Positions 1-8,805 of a DNA stretch of 64,000 nt are shown piece after piece. Both the position numbers and the translations under genes were made by a program. The notes beneath the pieces are model-generated. The model was not told where the DNA came from and did not search any database. It worked only from the letters and a program-made list of their open reading frames with translations. The stretch comes from Halorussus aquaticus (lineage in GTDB: Archaea; Halobacteriota; Halobacteria; Halobacteriales; Haladaptataceae). How positions within the stretch are numbered: the first letter of the stretch is position 1; every line of letters starts with the position of its first letter. The stretch lies in NCBI RefSeq assembly GCF_024218795.1, contig NZ_CP100400.1:1302001-1366000 (forward strand), written 5' to 3'.

Positions 1-287
1 AACGCGCCCACGACCTCGGCACGCTGGTAGCCGTAGGTGCGCTTGGCGTCGGCGGGCCGGGCCGCGACCCACGCCGCCAACAGCGCGAGTCCGAGGCTGG
101 CGCTGTCGGTGAGCATGTGGACCGCGTCGGCCAGCAGCGTCAGCGAGTCGGCGTAGAGCGCGCCGAGGAGTTCCACGACGAGGAACGTCGTGTTGATGGT
201 CAGCGCCAGCGCGAGCGCCCGGAGCGGGGCGTCGGCGGCGTGGTCGGCGTGGCCGCTGTCGCCGCCGTGGGTCTGGTTGCGTGCCAT
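1..287 (-). CDS. CDF-family cation efflux transporter (5' part, cut by window edge)
   Basis: Reading the minus strand from an ATG at 287 gives about 95 residues before the window ends. After a His/Asp-rich N-terminus (HGGDSGHADHAADA) come two predicted membrane helices. The segment ADAVHMLTDSASLGLALLAAW is the CDF signature, with His and Asp spaced as in the transmembrane zinc site, followed by KRTYGYQRAEVVGA. Members of the family export Zn2+, Co2+ or Fe2+ by proton antiport. The C-terminal domain lies outside the window, so the metal cannot be inferred. Confidence 0.85.
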   Translation of the reverse strand, partial: MARNQTHGGDSGHADHAADAPLRALALALTINTTFLVVELLGALYADSLTLLADAVHMLTDSASLGLALLAAWVAARPADAKRTYGYQRAEVVGA

Positions 288-434
288 CTGTCGGGTCGTG
301 GCGAAGTACGGCGTCCGTGGCCTTGGGTCTCGTGGCGAGTGTCGTCCGAAACCGGGCGTAGTCTCGTGCTGTCCCGCCCGGTTTTCACTGATACAGCGAG
401 TGAGGACGCTCCGACGGTGCCGCCCCGACGCCGG

Positions 435-1877
435 TCAGGGTTCCGGGTCGAAGAACTCGGCCAACTCCGCGCCGAACTCCGCGGCGAGTTCGCCGACCTC
501 CTCTCCGACGAGCAGGTCGTAGCCGTCGGCCAGCGCCGACTCGACGTGGACACCCAGCGCCACGTCGAAGATGTCGTCGCTCTCCAGAAACGCCGCGGCC
601 GTCTCGAACTCCCGGTCGCGCTCCACGACGTAGCGGTCGCCGTCGATGAACGGTCCGTACGGCGGCCCGGACCGCGCGGCCGTCTCACTGTCTCCGGAGT
701 CGTCGGCGTCCTGCGACGCGGTCGCAGGGCCCGATGAACTCCGTTCATCGGCGTACTTCCCGTAGAACCCCTCGGCGTGCTGGCGGACGTGGACCGGCGG
801 CCCCTCGTGGCGTTCGACCGCCGGGCGCTCGGCCACCGCCAACTCGACGAAGAGGACCGCCGACTCGTCGGCGAACGTCGCGGCCCGGAGCGCGTCGAAC
901 CCCCGGCGGTCCAACTCCTCGCGCACTCCGGACACCGACTTTCGGAGTTGGGGGTACAACTGGTCCTCGACCACGTCGGGCGCGTCGAATCGGAGCGCGA
1001 CGGGGGTCGTCCCGCGCGCCCGGACGTGGTCGCGCACCTCGTCCGCGGAGAGGGGGTCGGTCGGGTCCGGGAAGAACAGGTCCTCGCGGGGGCGTTCCAG
1101 CAACTCTCGGGCGTAGTGCTGGAGGCGCGCGACGTTCTCGGGGGCGCAGACCGCCGCCACGTTGCGCTCGGGGTCGGTCGGGTCGATTACGACGAGCGGG
1201 TCGTCGAACTCGGCCTGCCCGTGGTTCTCGGGGTCGAACCGGACCGGCGGGTGCCAGTCGTCCGCGGCCGCCTCGACCGTCTCCCGGAACCCGCCGTATT
1301 CGAGGACGAGCAGTTCGGTCAGGTAGCCGGAGAACCCCCGCGTGCGGAGGTCGCTCCCGTAGGCTCCGATGCCCTTGAGGAACTGCTTGAACAGGCGCAC
1401 CTCCCCGGCGAGGTCCGCGTCGATGCGCTCGTCGAGGTACTCGTTGTGGAACGGGGTCCGGTCCACCGCCGACCGGATGTCGGTCGCCGAGTCGAGGCGG
1501 TAGCACGGGACGAGGTCCACGTCGAAGCCGTCGTACTCGCCGGTCACGTAGGGATGTTCGGCGTACTCCTCGCGGCCCTCCGGCAGGACGGCGTGGCCCA
1601 CTCGGAGACCGTAAGATTCCAACTCCTCGCGGTCCGCGTCGGCGGGGAACCGGACGAACAGGTCGATGTCGCGGTCGCCGCTTATCCACGTCCCGCGGGC
1701 AGTGCTCCCGACCTGAATCACGTCGCCCGACACCGGGAGGTCCGCGATGGCCTCCTCGGCGCGTTCGGTCAGCGCCGCCACTGCCTCGCGCATGCGCTGG
1801 CGCTCGCGGTCGCCGGGGTCGATTCGGTCGCCAATCGCGGCGACCACCGCCTCGAAGTCGTCGTCCTCGCCGGTCAT
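435..1877 (-). CDS. cca: CCA tRNA nucleotidyltransferase (archaeal class I)
   Basis: This 480-residue protein adds or repairs the 3'-CCA of tRNAs. The class I nucleotidyltransferase signature GSTARGTWISGDRDIDLF is at residues 57-74, with the metal-binding aspartates D70 and D72. A third acidic patch (YDGFDVDLVPCYRL) follows near residue 115. Length and domain order match archaeal CCA enzymes, and the C-terminal third is the usual tRNA-binding region. An acidic, Ser-rich insert lies near residues 385-405, a common halophilic addition. Two tRNA genes lie about 160 and 580 bp upstream on the other strand, but nothing indicates shared transcription. Confidence 0.95.
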   Translation of the reverse strand: MTGEDDDFEAVVAAIGDRIDPGDRERQRMREAVAALTERAEEAIADLPVSGDVIQVGSTARGTWISGDRDIDLFVRFPADADREELESYGLRVGHAVLPEGREEYAEHPYVTGEYDGFDVDLVPCYRLDSATDIRSAVDRTPFHNEYLDERIDADLAGEVRLFKQFLKGIGAYGSDLRTRGFSGYLTELLVLEYGGFRETVEAAADDWHPPVRFDPENHGQAEFDDPLVVIDPTDPERNVAAVCAPENVARLQHYARELLERPREDLFFPDPTDPLSADEVRDHVRARGTTPVALRFDAPDVVEDQLYPQLRKSVSGVREELDRRGFDALRAATFADESAVLFVELAVAERPAVERHEGPPVHVRQHAEGFYGKYADERSSSGPATASQDADDSGDSETAARSGPPYGPFIDGDRYVVERDREFETAAAFLESDDIFDVALGVHVESALADGYDLLVGEEVGELAAEFGAELAEFFDPEP

Positions 1878-2041
1878 ACCCGTGGATTCTCGGCCCTCGG
1901 TCGAAAACGTGTCGTCTCGTCGCGCCGGGTCTCCGCGGCGGGTGAACCGCGGCCCAATCGCCGTGTGAACGCATCACGGCGTCAGGGCGAAAGCGAAAGC
2001 CCTATCAAATAACTCCCGCATATGCACGAATGCAGCAGGAA

Positions 2042-2114
<73 letters not shown>

Positions 2115-2259
2115 CTACTTTCTCGCGGACATCGAGCGAGGAGTTTTATCTCCGAGCGATCTCTGGCCGCGAGTAATAGCGTTTCCTCGACAGACTCGAG
2201 CAGGCGAGTCGCAAGCCCGGAAGCGCAACGCAGTGAGCATCCCGGACCGTCTCGGCTGC

Positions 2260-2349
2260 TCGAGTCCTGGCGACGGTCGAAAATCGCCCTGCGATTTTCG
2301 AGCCAATCAGAACGCTCCGCGTTCTGATGACGGCGCTACTTTCTCGCGG
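2260..2349 (+). repeat. Partial copy of the tRNA-Asn 3' end and trailer, split by a 52-bp hairpin element
   Basis: Bases 2260-2276 repeat 2096-2112 (T-loop and acceptor 3' half of tRNA-Asn) at an offset of 164. Bases 2329-2349 repeat the tRNA end plus trailer 2108-2128. The two halves are separated by a 52-bp inverted-repeat element, and GACGG occurs on both sides of it. The stretch 2115-2461 holds no gene that I can support. An origin by recombination at the tRNA 3' end, as for integration att sites, is possible but unproven. Confidence 0.75.
2277..2328. repeat. Tandem double-hairpin element (52 bp)
   Basis: There are two perfect inverted repeats back to back. Bases 2277-2287 pair with 2291-2301 (11-bp stem, loop CCT), and 2306-2315 pair with 2319-2328 (10-bp stem, loop TCC). 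The element interrupts the copied tRNA-Asn fragment and is flanked by 5-bp direct repeats GACGG (2272-2276 and 2329-2333), as a small miniature insertion element would be. Confidence 0.6.
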
Positions 2350-2461
2350 GGAACAACGCCGACGAGTGGCGTCTCGTCTCCGGACGCGCCGATTGGATTC
2401 CCGGGATATCGTCGTCACAAACCGAAGTGGTTTAAAGAATCGACGCGTTACCTACAACCGA

Positions 2462-2567
2462 GGGCCTGTAGCTAAGTCTGGTAAAGCACCCGGCTCATAC
2501 TGGCGGCTGGGACATCCAGCGTCATGGGACACCGGGCGATTCCTTGGTTCGAATCCGAGCGGGCCCA
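2462..2567 (+). tRNA. tRNA with CAU anticodon and intron; most likely elongator tRNA-Met
   Basis: The acceptor GGGCCTG (2462-2468) pairs with 2560-2566, with one U-G pair and discriminator A. The anticodon stem CCCGG (2489-2493) pairs with CCGGG (2532-2536). CAT is at 2496-2498, and the T-stem is CTTGG/CCGAG. Between position 37 (A2499) and 38 (A2531) lies a 31-nt intron (2500-2530). It can form an archaeal bulge-helix-bulge: T2495-T2498 pair with A2524-G2527 between 3-nt bulges, and GCTGG/CCAGC (2506-2510/2516-2520) forms the inner hairpin. Haloarchaeal elongator tRNA-Met is known to carry an intron. tRNA-Ile2, which also has a CAT anticodon, cannot be excluded. Confidence 0.88.
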
Positions 2568-2713
2568 CTTTCTGCCGACGCAACTCACGAGCGCCGCGTA
2601 GCGTGCGCGAGGTCCACCGCGTCGGCGAACGGACGACCGAGAATACGAACCCAGCGAGTCGCACGCCCGCGCAGCGACGGTCGGAGCGAGCAGGAACGTC
2701 TCGCTCCGGTTCC

Positions 2714-2775
2714 GAATCCGAGCGGGTCCACTTTCTGCCGACGCAACCGACGAGCGCCGCGTAGCGTGCGCGAGG
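2714..2775 (+). repeat. Copy of the tRNA-Met(CAU) 3' end and trailer
   Basis: Bases 2714-2775 repeat 2551-2612 at an offset of 163 with few mismatches, covering the T-arm end, acceptor 3' half and about 45 bp of trailer. The copy lacks the 5' half and would not form a tRNA. The stretch 2568-2788 otherwise holds no gene that I can see, and the copy ends 13 bp before the stop of the convergent histidine kinase gene. Confidence 0.8.
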
Positions 2776-2788
2776 CGCATCGCGAACG

Positions 2789-5700
2789 TTACTCGTCGGG
2801 CGTCTCGACGCCGGTGAACTCGAAGCGCGCGCCGCCCGACTCGCCCTCGGTGATTTCGCAGTCCCAGTCGTGGGCGTCCACCAACTGTTCGACCACCGCG
2901 AGACCGAACCCGACGCCGACGTTGCTGGTCGAGTACCCGGGTTCGAACACCGACTCGCGCTCGTCTTCGGGGATGCCCGGCCCGTCGTCTTCGACGTAGA
3001 AGCCGTCCGGGAGACTCCCGACTCGGACCGTCGCGTCCGGTCCGCCGTGTTCGGCCGCGTTCCGGAAGAGGTTCTCCAGCAGTTGGCGCAGGCGCGAGGG
3101 GTCGGCCCGAATCTCGCGGTCGGTCTCGACCGAGAGCGTCCCGTCGGGGTCGAGGTCCGCCCACCACTCGCGGGCCGCGTCGCCGAGGTTCAGCGGTTCG
3201 GTCGTGTCCACCGACCCGCCGCGGCGCGTGACCACGAGCAGCGTGTCTATCATCTCCTCGATGCGGTCCAAGGCGCGCTCGACCTCCCGGAACGCCGACG
3301 CGTCGTCGTCTTCGCCGAGCGCGTTCTCGACGCCCGTATCGAGGTAAATCTGCGCTATCTCCAGCGGGTTGCGGAGTTCGTGGGCGAGCATGCTGGCGAA
3401 GGCGTCGAGTCGCTCGTTCTGCGCTTCGAGTTCACGCTCGTGTTCCCGGCGTTCGCGCTCTCGCTCGACGCGGTCCAGCGCGGCCTCCGTGGTGGCCGCC
3501 AGCAGGTCGGCGAGTTCCCTGTCGTCGGCGTCGAACGCGCCGACCTCCTCGGAGACGACCGCGAGGACGCCGTGGTCGCCGAGCGGAATCCAGATACCGC
3601 TCCGGAGCGGCGTGTCGTCGCGGTACGTCAGGTCGGTCTCGGCCACGTCGTCGAACGTGATGGTCTCGCCTCCGTCGAACGCCCGCCACGTGATGGCGTC
3701 GTCGCCCGGACCGAACGTCGGGAGGTCGCCGAACATGTCGGCGACGTGGTCCGAGACCGCACACGGGACCAGTTCCGGCGTCTCGTCGTCGTACAGGTAG
3801 ATTCCGGCACCCCGTATGCCCAAGACGTCGGTGGTGGTCTGGAGGACGGCCTCGCAGACCTCGTCGGCGGTCTCGAGTCCGAGGAGTTCCCGACTCGACT
3901 CGTGGAGCGCGGTCAGGGTCTGCTCGAACCGCACTCGCTCGGTGATGTCGCGCACGACGCCGGTCCGGGCGAACGCCTCGTCGTCGTACCGATACGGACC
4001 GAACCGGGTCTCGACCGGGACCGTGCCACCGTCCTTGGTCTGGAGTTCGAGTTCCAGCGTCGCACTGCCCATCTCGTCGGTGACCGCGTCGGTCATCTCG
4101 GCGGCCTCCTCGTTGATTCGCTCGCTGTGAAGGACCGTCGCGTGTTCGCCGAGGATTTCCTCGCGGTCGTAACCCGTCATCTCGCAGAAGGCGTCGTTGA
4201 CCATCACGAACCGCTCGTCGGAGTCGAGAGCGTACACGCCGTCGCCGACCGTCTCCACGATGGTCTCGTAGCGTTCGAGTTCGCGCTCGCGCTCGGTTCT
4301 GTCCGTCACGTCCCGAAGCACGCCGATTCGTTCGTAGTCGCCCTCAGACCCGTCGTCCGCCGGTCTGACCACGAACGTCACCTCGACGTGAACCGTGTCC
4401 CCGTCGGCGGTCTCTAGGTCGTGTTCGACGGTCGCCGCGGACCGCTCGCCCGCGACGAGTTCCCGGTGTCGCTGGTCGACCGCTCGCTCGATTTCGTCGT
4501 CGTAGAATATCGAGGGGGAGACCTCCCGGAGTTCCTCGAAATCGTAGCCGGTTATCTCCTCGAACGCGGAGTTGACCATCGAGAACGTCCCGTCGGGACC
4601 GACGACGTAGATACCGTCGTTCACCGTCTCCACGATGGTCTCGTAGCGTTCGAGTTCGCGTTCGCGCTCCTTGCGCTCGGTCACGTCCCGGAAGTACACC
4701 GACAGGCCGGTCTCCGAGGGGTAGGCCCGCACCTCGAACCACGTCGAGAGCGGCGGGTAGTACTCCACGAACGAGACCGGTTCCTGAGTCTCCATGGCTC
4801 GCTCGTACTCGTACTGGAACGTCGTGTCCACGGCCTCGGAGAACACGTCCCAGACGTTCTTCCCGACCAGTTCCGCCTCGCTCTGCAGGAGCAGTTGCTC
4901 GGCTTCGTCGTTGACGTAGGTGAAGTTCCAGTCGGTGTCCAACGCGAAGAACGCGTCGGCGATGCGGGTGAACACCTCCGAGAGTTCGGTTTCGAGTTCG
5001 TCGCGGCGCTGTTCGAGTTCGTACTGGCTCTTCTTGAGTTCGGTGATGTCCTCGGCCGCGGTGACGACCCGCTCGATTTCGCCGTCGTCACGCACCGGGG
5101 CCGAACTGACCGAGAGGTGGACCCGCTTGCCCGACGGTTGCTCCACGATGACCTCCTCGTTGCAGACGGGGTCGCCGGTCTCGAAGGCGCGACTGACGGG
5201 GTACTCGTCCTTCGACAGTCGGTTGCCCTCCGTGTCGTAGACCTTCCAGTCGTCGCCGTCGGCGTCTTCCACGTCGTAGGGGAGGCTGTCGTCCCCGACG
5301 CCGACCAGTTCGGCCGCTCGCTCGTTCGCCCGCAACAGTTCGCCGTCGGCGTCTCGCACGGCCAACGCCGTCGGACTCGTGTCGAATATCTCCGCGACCA
5401 GCGCCTCCTCCTCGCGGAGTCGCTCGCTGGACGCGTCCGCGTCGGGCGCTTCGCGGACGAACCCCGTGAACAGCGACCGGCCGTCGCTCTCATGAGCGAA
5501 CCCCGAGACGGAGAGCCGCGTCTCGGTCCCGTCGGCGGTCAGCAACGTCACCTCGTAGTTCTCGTCGTCGAAGGGCGTCCCGCTCTCGCCGCCGACGTGG
5601 CGCTCGAACCAACCGGCGTATCGCTCCCGGAGGCGTTCGGGGACGAACTCGACGAACTGCTCGCCTCGCATCTCCGTCGGGGCGTAGCCGAGGAGGTTCT

Positions 5701-5860
5701 CGACCGCCGGGTTCGCGTAGACGATGGTCCCGTCGGCGTCGGCGGTGAGAACCGCGTCGGTCGCCGCCGCGACCATCCCGTCGAAGAACCCGTCGCCGAA
5801 CTCCGGCGGCGCTTCCGACGGTCGTTCGCCGTCCTCTTCGGGACTCTCTTCGGCTTCCAT
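2789..5860 (-). CDS. Multi-PAS/GAF sensor histidine kinase
   Basis: The 1023-residue protein has no obvious membrane segment, so it is probably cytoplasmic. After an acidic N-terminus there are about five PAS domains (roughly residues 25-140, 150-270, 280-395, 405-520, 525-645). PAS4 and PAS5 share near-identical linkers (ERELERYETIVETV), suggesting internal duplication. A GAF domain follows (about 650-790), then a coiled-coil linker and a HisKA segment with LAHELRNPLE and phospho-accepting His near residue 827. The HATPase has an N-box (ENLFRNAAEH, about 929-938), G1 DDGPGIP and G2 GVGFGL. No receiver domain is fused and no response regulator is adjacent, so the partner is unknown. The signal is also unknown; PAS folds commonly bind haem, flavin or small molecules. 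Confidence 0.92.
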   Translation of the reverse strand: MEAEESPEEDGERPSEAPPEFGDGFFDGMVAAATDAVLTADADGTIVYANPAVENLLGYAPTEMRGEQFVEFVPERLRERYAGWFERHVGGESGTPFDDENYEVTLLTADGTETRLSVSGFAHESDGRSLFTGFVREAPDADASSERLREEEALVAEIFDTSPTALAVRDADGELLRANERAAELVGVGDDSLPYDVEDADGDDWKVYDTEGNRLSKDEYPVSRAFETGDPVCNEEVIVEQPSGKRVHLSVSSAPVRDDGEIERVVTAAEDITELKKSQYELEQRRDELETELSEVFTRIADAFFALDTDWNFTYVNDEAEQLLLQSEAELVGKNVWDVFSEAVDTTFQYEYERAMETQEPVSFVEYYPPLSTWFEVRAYPSETGLSVYFRDVTERKERERELERYETIVETVNDGIYVVGPDGTFSMVNSAFEEITGYDFEELREVSPSIFYDDEIERAVDQRHRELVAGERSAATVEHDLETADGDTVHVEVTFVVRPADDGSEGDYERIGVLRDVTDRTERERELERYETIVETVGDGVYALDSDERFVMVNDAFCEMTGYDREEILGEHATVLHSERINEEAAEMTDAVTDEMGSATLELELQTKDGGTVPVETRFGPYRYDDEAFARTGVVRDITERVRFEQTLTALHESSRELLGLETADEVCEAVLQTTTDVLGIRGAGIYLYDDETPELVPCAVSDHVADMFGDLPTFGPGDDAITWRAFDGGETITFDDVAETDLTYRDDTPLRSGIWIPLGDHGVLAVVSEEVGAFDADDRELADLLAATTEAALDRVERERERREHERELEAQNERLDAFASMLAHELRNPLEIAQIYLDTGVENALGEDDDASAFREVERALDRIEEMIDTLLVVTRRGGSVDTTEPLNLGDAAREWWADLDPDGTLSVETDREIRADPSRLRQLLENLFRNAAEHGGPDATVRVGSLPDGFYVEDDGPGIPEDERESVFEPGYSTSNVGVGFGLAVVEQLVDAHDWDCEITEGESGGARFEFTGVETPDE

Positions 5861-6073
5861 TGGTGGTTATAAGGACTGATGGATGAATAGTGTGGCGCTC
5901 GCACCGGGGTTCGCGGGTGACTCCTCGCACGAAAATCTACGCTCGGTCGCTCCGACTTCCGGCGGTACGGAAACCGATGTCCCGTCTCGGGCGTCGATTT
6001 CGCCGGGGTCCTCGAACGACGCGACGAGCGATTCGACTGGTGCCCAGCGTAGCGGACCGAGAACAGCGCGACC

Positions 6074-6553
6074 TCACACCGACGCCAGACGGGCGATGTA
6101 CACCAGACTCAGCACGTGGTCGTCCACGTCGAGGTCGGCCGGGCCGGGCTTGTCGGGGTCGAAGCTATCGACTTCGGAGAACCCTCGCATGTACTCCCGG
6201 AGGTTCTCGCGGACCCGCGCGGTTATCCAGCCGACCTCCTCGTAGTATTCGAGCGCGTTGCCCGTGTTCTCGAACCCGGCCTTGTTGATGAGCAGGTCGA
6301 GCCACTCGAAGACGACGACCTCGGTGCTGTACTGGTTCGGCAGGGCTTCGAGGTACGGTCGCTCGGGGAGCACCCCCGCGGCCGAGAACTGGCTCTGGAG
6401 GCGGACGAGTTCGTCGCGCTCGCTGTGGCGCAACACCTCCTCGGGCGACGCGGGCAACTCCGCGTCGTCTTCGAACTCCTCGGGGGTCTCCCGGTTCGGG
6501 TCCGCGAGGCGACGCAGTTCGCGCAGGTCGTAATCTCCGGTCGTCGTCGGCAT
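6074..6553 (-). CDS. FlaD/E (ArlD/E) domain protein, stand-alone
   Basis: The 159-residue protein has a C-terminal half (about 70-155) resembling the archaellum accessory FlaD/E domain: LPNQYSTEVVVFEWLDLLIN, then ALEYYEEVGWITARVRENLREYMRG. In haloarchaea, ArlCE and ArlD proteins link the archaellum motor to the chemotaxis adaptor CheF. No other archaellum gene is nearby, so this is an orphan paralogue. The N-terminal 65 residues are acidic and charged. It lies 213 bp upstream of the PAS/GAF histidine kinase on the same strand, which may hint at a signalling role, but this is inference. TTTAA-type TATA sequence lies near 6588-6595. Confidence 0.75.
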   Translation of the reverse strand: MPTTTGDYDLRELRRLADPNRETPEEFEDDAELPASPEEVLRHSERDELVRLQSQFSAAGVLPERPYLEALPNQYSTEVVVFEWLDLLINKAGFENTGNALEYYEEVGWITARVRENLREYMRGFSEVDSFDPDKPGPADLDVDDHVLSLVYIARLASV

Positions 6554-6930
6554 AGTAGTCGGGTACGTTCGGGTAACTCACACCGACCATTTAAGTTTTC
6601 TTGCCCTTCCGCTGACTGACAGAACGGAAGTCGTCGTTCGAATCGCGACCCGTTCGGGTCTCGCGACCGGTGTCTGCCAGCAGTATCGCGGTCAAACGGC
6701 GGTATTCGTACTCCGAGCCGTTTCCACCGCTATTTCTCGACTTCCGATCGTAGCAGCGTCGGTCACCGCTTCGTTCCGTCTCCCAGCAGCCACGTTCCGT
6801 TTTGCGCGCAGGTAAATTGACTGATGGAGGACAGGTCCGAAGAACGGACGCCGAACCGACACGACTTCGGGAGACCGAGCGGACCCAAGTAGCCGCAACC
6901 TATTCGTATCTGAGCGCCGAACTATCTCCC
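6554..6930. other. Divergent intergenic region, no gene seen
   Basis: These 377 bp separate the FlaD/E-domain gene (minus) from a small membrane protein gene (plus). Apart from the TATA-like element near 6590 I see no convincing reading frame, RNA or repeat. An upstream in-frame ATG at 6802 would extend the plus-strand gene, but the added residues are Arg/Thr-rich and not acidic, so I leave it out. Confidence 0.6.
6588..6595 (-). promoter_or_regulatory. Putative TATA box of the FlaD/E-domain gene
   Basis: On the minus strand ACTTAAATG lies about 35-42 bases before the start at 6553, consistent with a TATA element and a very short leader. This is pattern only. Confidence 0.4.
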
Positions 6931-7311
6931 ATGGCAATCGTAGAAATAAATCTGAAGAAACCCGCTCTCGTCGAGGAGTACCGCTACCCGGGCGAGACCT
7001 CCGAGGGAACGCAGTCGTCCGCTACCCACTCGTCTTCCGACTCGAAATCGACCTCCGACTCGAAGTCGTCCGGCGACGGGAAGGGGAAACTGCTCGGCCT
7101 GCTCGCGCTCGTGGCCGCGGTCGGCGTCCTCGTCTGGAAGCGCAAGAGCGGCGGCAGCGGCGGAGAGTCCGAGGAGGAGTACGAACACGGCCCCGAACCC
7201 GAAATCGGCGGCGACGAGAGCGGCGGCCCGACGCGCAAGGTCGCCAGCGCCCTCGGTCTGGTGGTCGCCGTCGCGACGCTCGGTGCGGCCGTCCGAAAGC
7301 GCCGCCGGTAA
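6931..7311 (+). CDS. Small bitopic-type membrane protein, unknown function
   Basis: Starting at ATG 6931 the product has 126 residues. A charged N-terminus is followed by a Ser/Asp/Lys-rich stretch with imperfect SDSKS repeats (about 33-48). A first hydrophobic helix (LLGLLALVAAVGVLVWKRK, about 54-72) is followed by a Gly/Glu-rich linker. A second helix (about 103-121) ends in RKRRR. The acidic start MAIVEINLKK favours this ATG over the in-frame one at 6802. Both helices end in clusters of positive charges, implying both C-ends face the cytoplasm. A T-run (7319-7323) after the stop may terminate transcription. I do not recognise the family. Confidence 0.6.
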   Translation: MAIVEINLKKPALVEEYRYPGETSEGTQSSATHSSSDSKSTSDSKSSGDGKGKLLGLLALVAAVGVLVWKRKSGGSGGESEEEYEHGPEPEIGGDESGGPTRKVASALGLVVAVATLGAAVRKRRR

Positions 7312-7364
7312 CGCCCTCCTTTTTCGAAATATCGGACTGCAAAACGAGAAGAGCTATCGCCTGA

Positions 7365-8675
7365 CTACCGACTCCGCGCGAACAGGGCGGCCGCCGCCAG
7401 TGCGACGACCGCGGTCACGGCGGTGAATCCGGGGACGGTCGCGCCGTTGTCCGTCTCGTCGTCCGCGACCGTCGTGGTGTTCGTCTCGTCGGTGGTCTGG
7501 CTATCCTCGGTCGTCTCGGCGCCGTCGGTGGTCTGACTGTCGTCGGTCGTCTGAGTGTCGTCCGCGGTCTGTCCGTCGTCGGTCGTCTCCGCGGTCGTCG
7601 TCTCGTCGGACGACGCCGACTGCATCGAGACCGTGCGCTCCGAGAAGTGGTTGACCGCGACCAGCACGTCCGCGCTGGCGTCGGCCGACGCGCTCCCCTC
7701 GCTCTGGACCAGATAGCGCGACTGGTCGCTCCCGACCGCGCTCTTCAGTTGACTGTAGGTCGCGGCCTCGACCGCGGCCTCGCCGTCCACGGTCACCGAC
7801 ACGCCCTCCGAGGCGTTCACGACCCTCTCGGAGACGCTGGTGACGAGGACGGTCCCCTCGTGGGTCGTCCGCTCGACCGCGAGCGTGACCGTCCCTTCGG
7901 CGGTCTGCTCGGTCTCGACCGTGGTGTTCTCGTCGTAGCTCACGGTGTCCACGACGACGTCGCCGCTCGCGCCGTCGCCGTCGCTCGCGTTCTCGGCCAT
8001 CACGTAGGCCTCGGCCTTCGCGTCGCCCTCGGCGATGAGCGTCTCCTGCTCGTCGTCGCTCTCGTCCTTCCCCTCGGGGTACGACCGGAAGACGAGTCGG
8101 CCGTCCTCGCCGAGGTGGGCGGTCACGTCGCCGTCGTCGTTGACGGTGACGTTCCCCTCGCCGACGACGAGGAAGGTGCCTTCGGTCCCGTTCTCGGTCG
8201 TCACTTCGACCTGCGACTCGCTCTTGGCGGAGGCGTTCGCGCCCGCCGAGAGGTTGGCGACCGCGTAGTTGGACTCGTTCGATTCGACGACGAGGACGCC
8301 GTGTCCGTTGTCGTGGGCGGTCACGGTCGCGCCGCTCTCGGCCCGGACGCGGGCCTCGGTCTTCGTCGTCGCGCCGACGCTGAGGCCCGCGCCGTCGATT
8401 CGAGTCACGGCCGACAGCGAGGCCCCGACGTCGACGAGACCGCCGCTCTCGACGTCGCTGGCGGACTGGACCTTCAGGGAGTCGAACATCGTCTCGCCGT
8501 GGACCGCGTAGTCGGTCACGGCGCTGTTCTCGGCGTCGAACGAGACGTGCGTTCCGGCGTACGCTTGCCCGGACGCCTGTGTCGCGTTGGTGGAGGCGGT
8601 GCTACCTGCGAGTGCTGCGGGGGCGATACTCGCCGTCACGACGAGTACCAGCAGTACGGTCGCTACTCGTTTCAT
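7365..8675 (-). CDS. Secreted surface protein with PGF-CTERM anchor
   Basis: This 436-residue protein has a clear Sec signal peptide (MKRVATVLLVLVVTASIAPAALA). A beta-rich, acidic ectodomain of about 320 residues follows, with N-x-S/T sites. A low-complexity stalk of repeated TTDDSQTTDGAETT-like units (about 355-405) leads to the C-terminal tripartite sorting signal: PGF, hydrophobic helix TAVTAVVALAAAALFA, then RSR. Such PGF-CTERM tails are cleaved and lipid-anchored by archaeosortase A in haloarchaea, so the protein is probably displayed on the S-layer. The ectodomain has no motif I recognise. Confidence 0.8.
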   Translation of the reverse strand: MKRVATVLLVLVVTASIAPAALAGSTASTNATQASGQAYAGTHVSFDAENSAVTDYAVHGETMFDSLKVQSASDVESGGLVDVGASLSAVTRIDGAGLSVGATTKTEARVRAESGATVTAHDNGHGVLVVESNESNYAVANLSAGANASAKSESQVEVTTENGTEGTFLVVGEGNVTVNDDGDVTAHLGEDGRLVFRSYPEGKDESDDEQETLIAEGDAKAEAYVMAENASDGDGASGDVVVDTVSYDENTTVETEQTAEGTVTLAVERTTHEGTVLVTSVSERVVNASEGVSVTVDGEAAVEAATYSQLKSAVGSDQSRYLVQSEGSASADASADVLVAVNHFSERTVSMQSASSDETTTAETTDDGQTADDTQTTDDSQTTDGAETTEDSQTTDETNTTTVADDETDNGATVPGFTAVTAVVALAAAALFARSR

Positions 8676-8805
8676 GGCGGTTCGCCCTGAATCAGCAGTC
8701 CGTTATACGTCTTCTGGCCTCGTGAAAATCGCGTGACGGGAGCGGTCTCAACCGATGAACGACTCCGTACATCGACCGCCGAACCTGTCCGCCGGAACGC
8801 CTCGG

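Noticed and set aside
734..2012. Long plus-strand frames opposite cca
   Set aside because: Shadow frames of the cca gene; Arg/Pro-rich or Val/Arg-rich with no domain, unlike acidic haloarchaeal proteins.
2714..2775. A third tRNA gene
   Set aside because: Only the 3' half of a tRNA is present; no D-arm or anticodon stem can be formed.
6802..6930. Longer start of the small membrane protein gene
   Set aside because: The additional residues are Arg/Thr-rich and do not resemble haloarchaeal N-termini; ATG 6931 is preferred.
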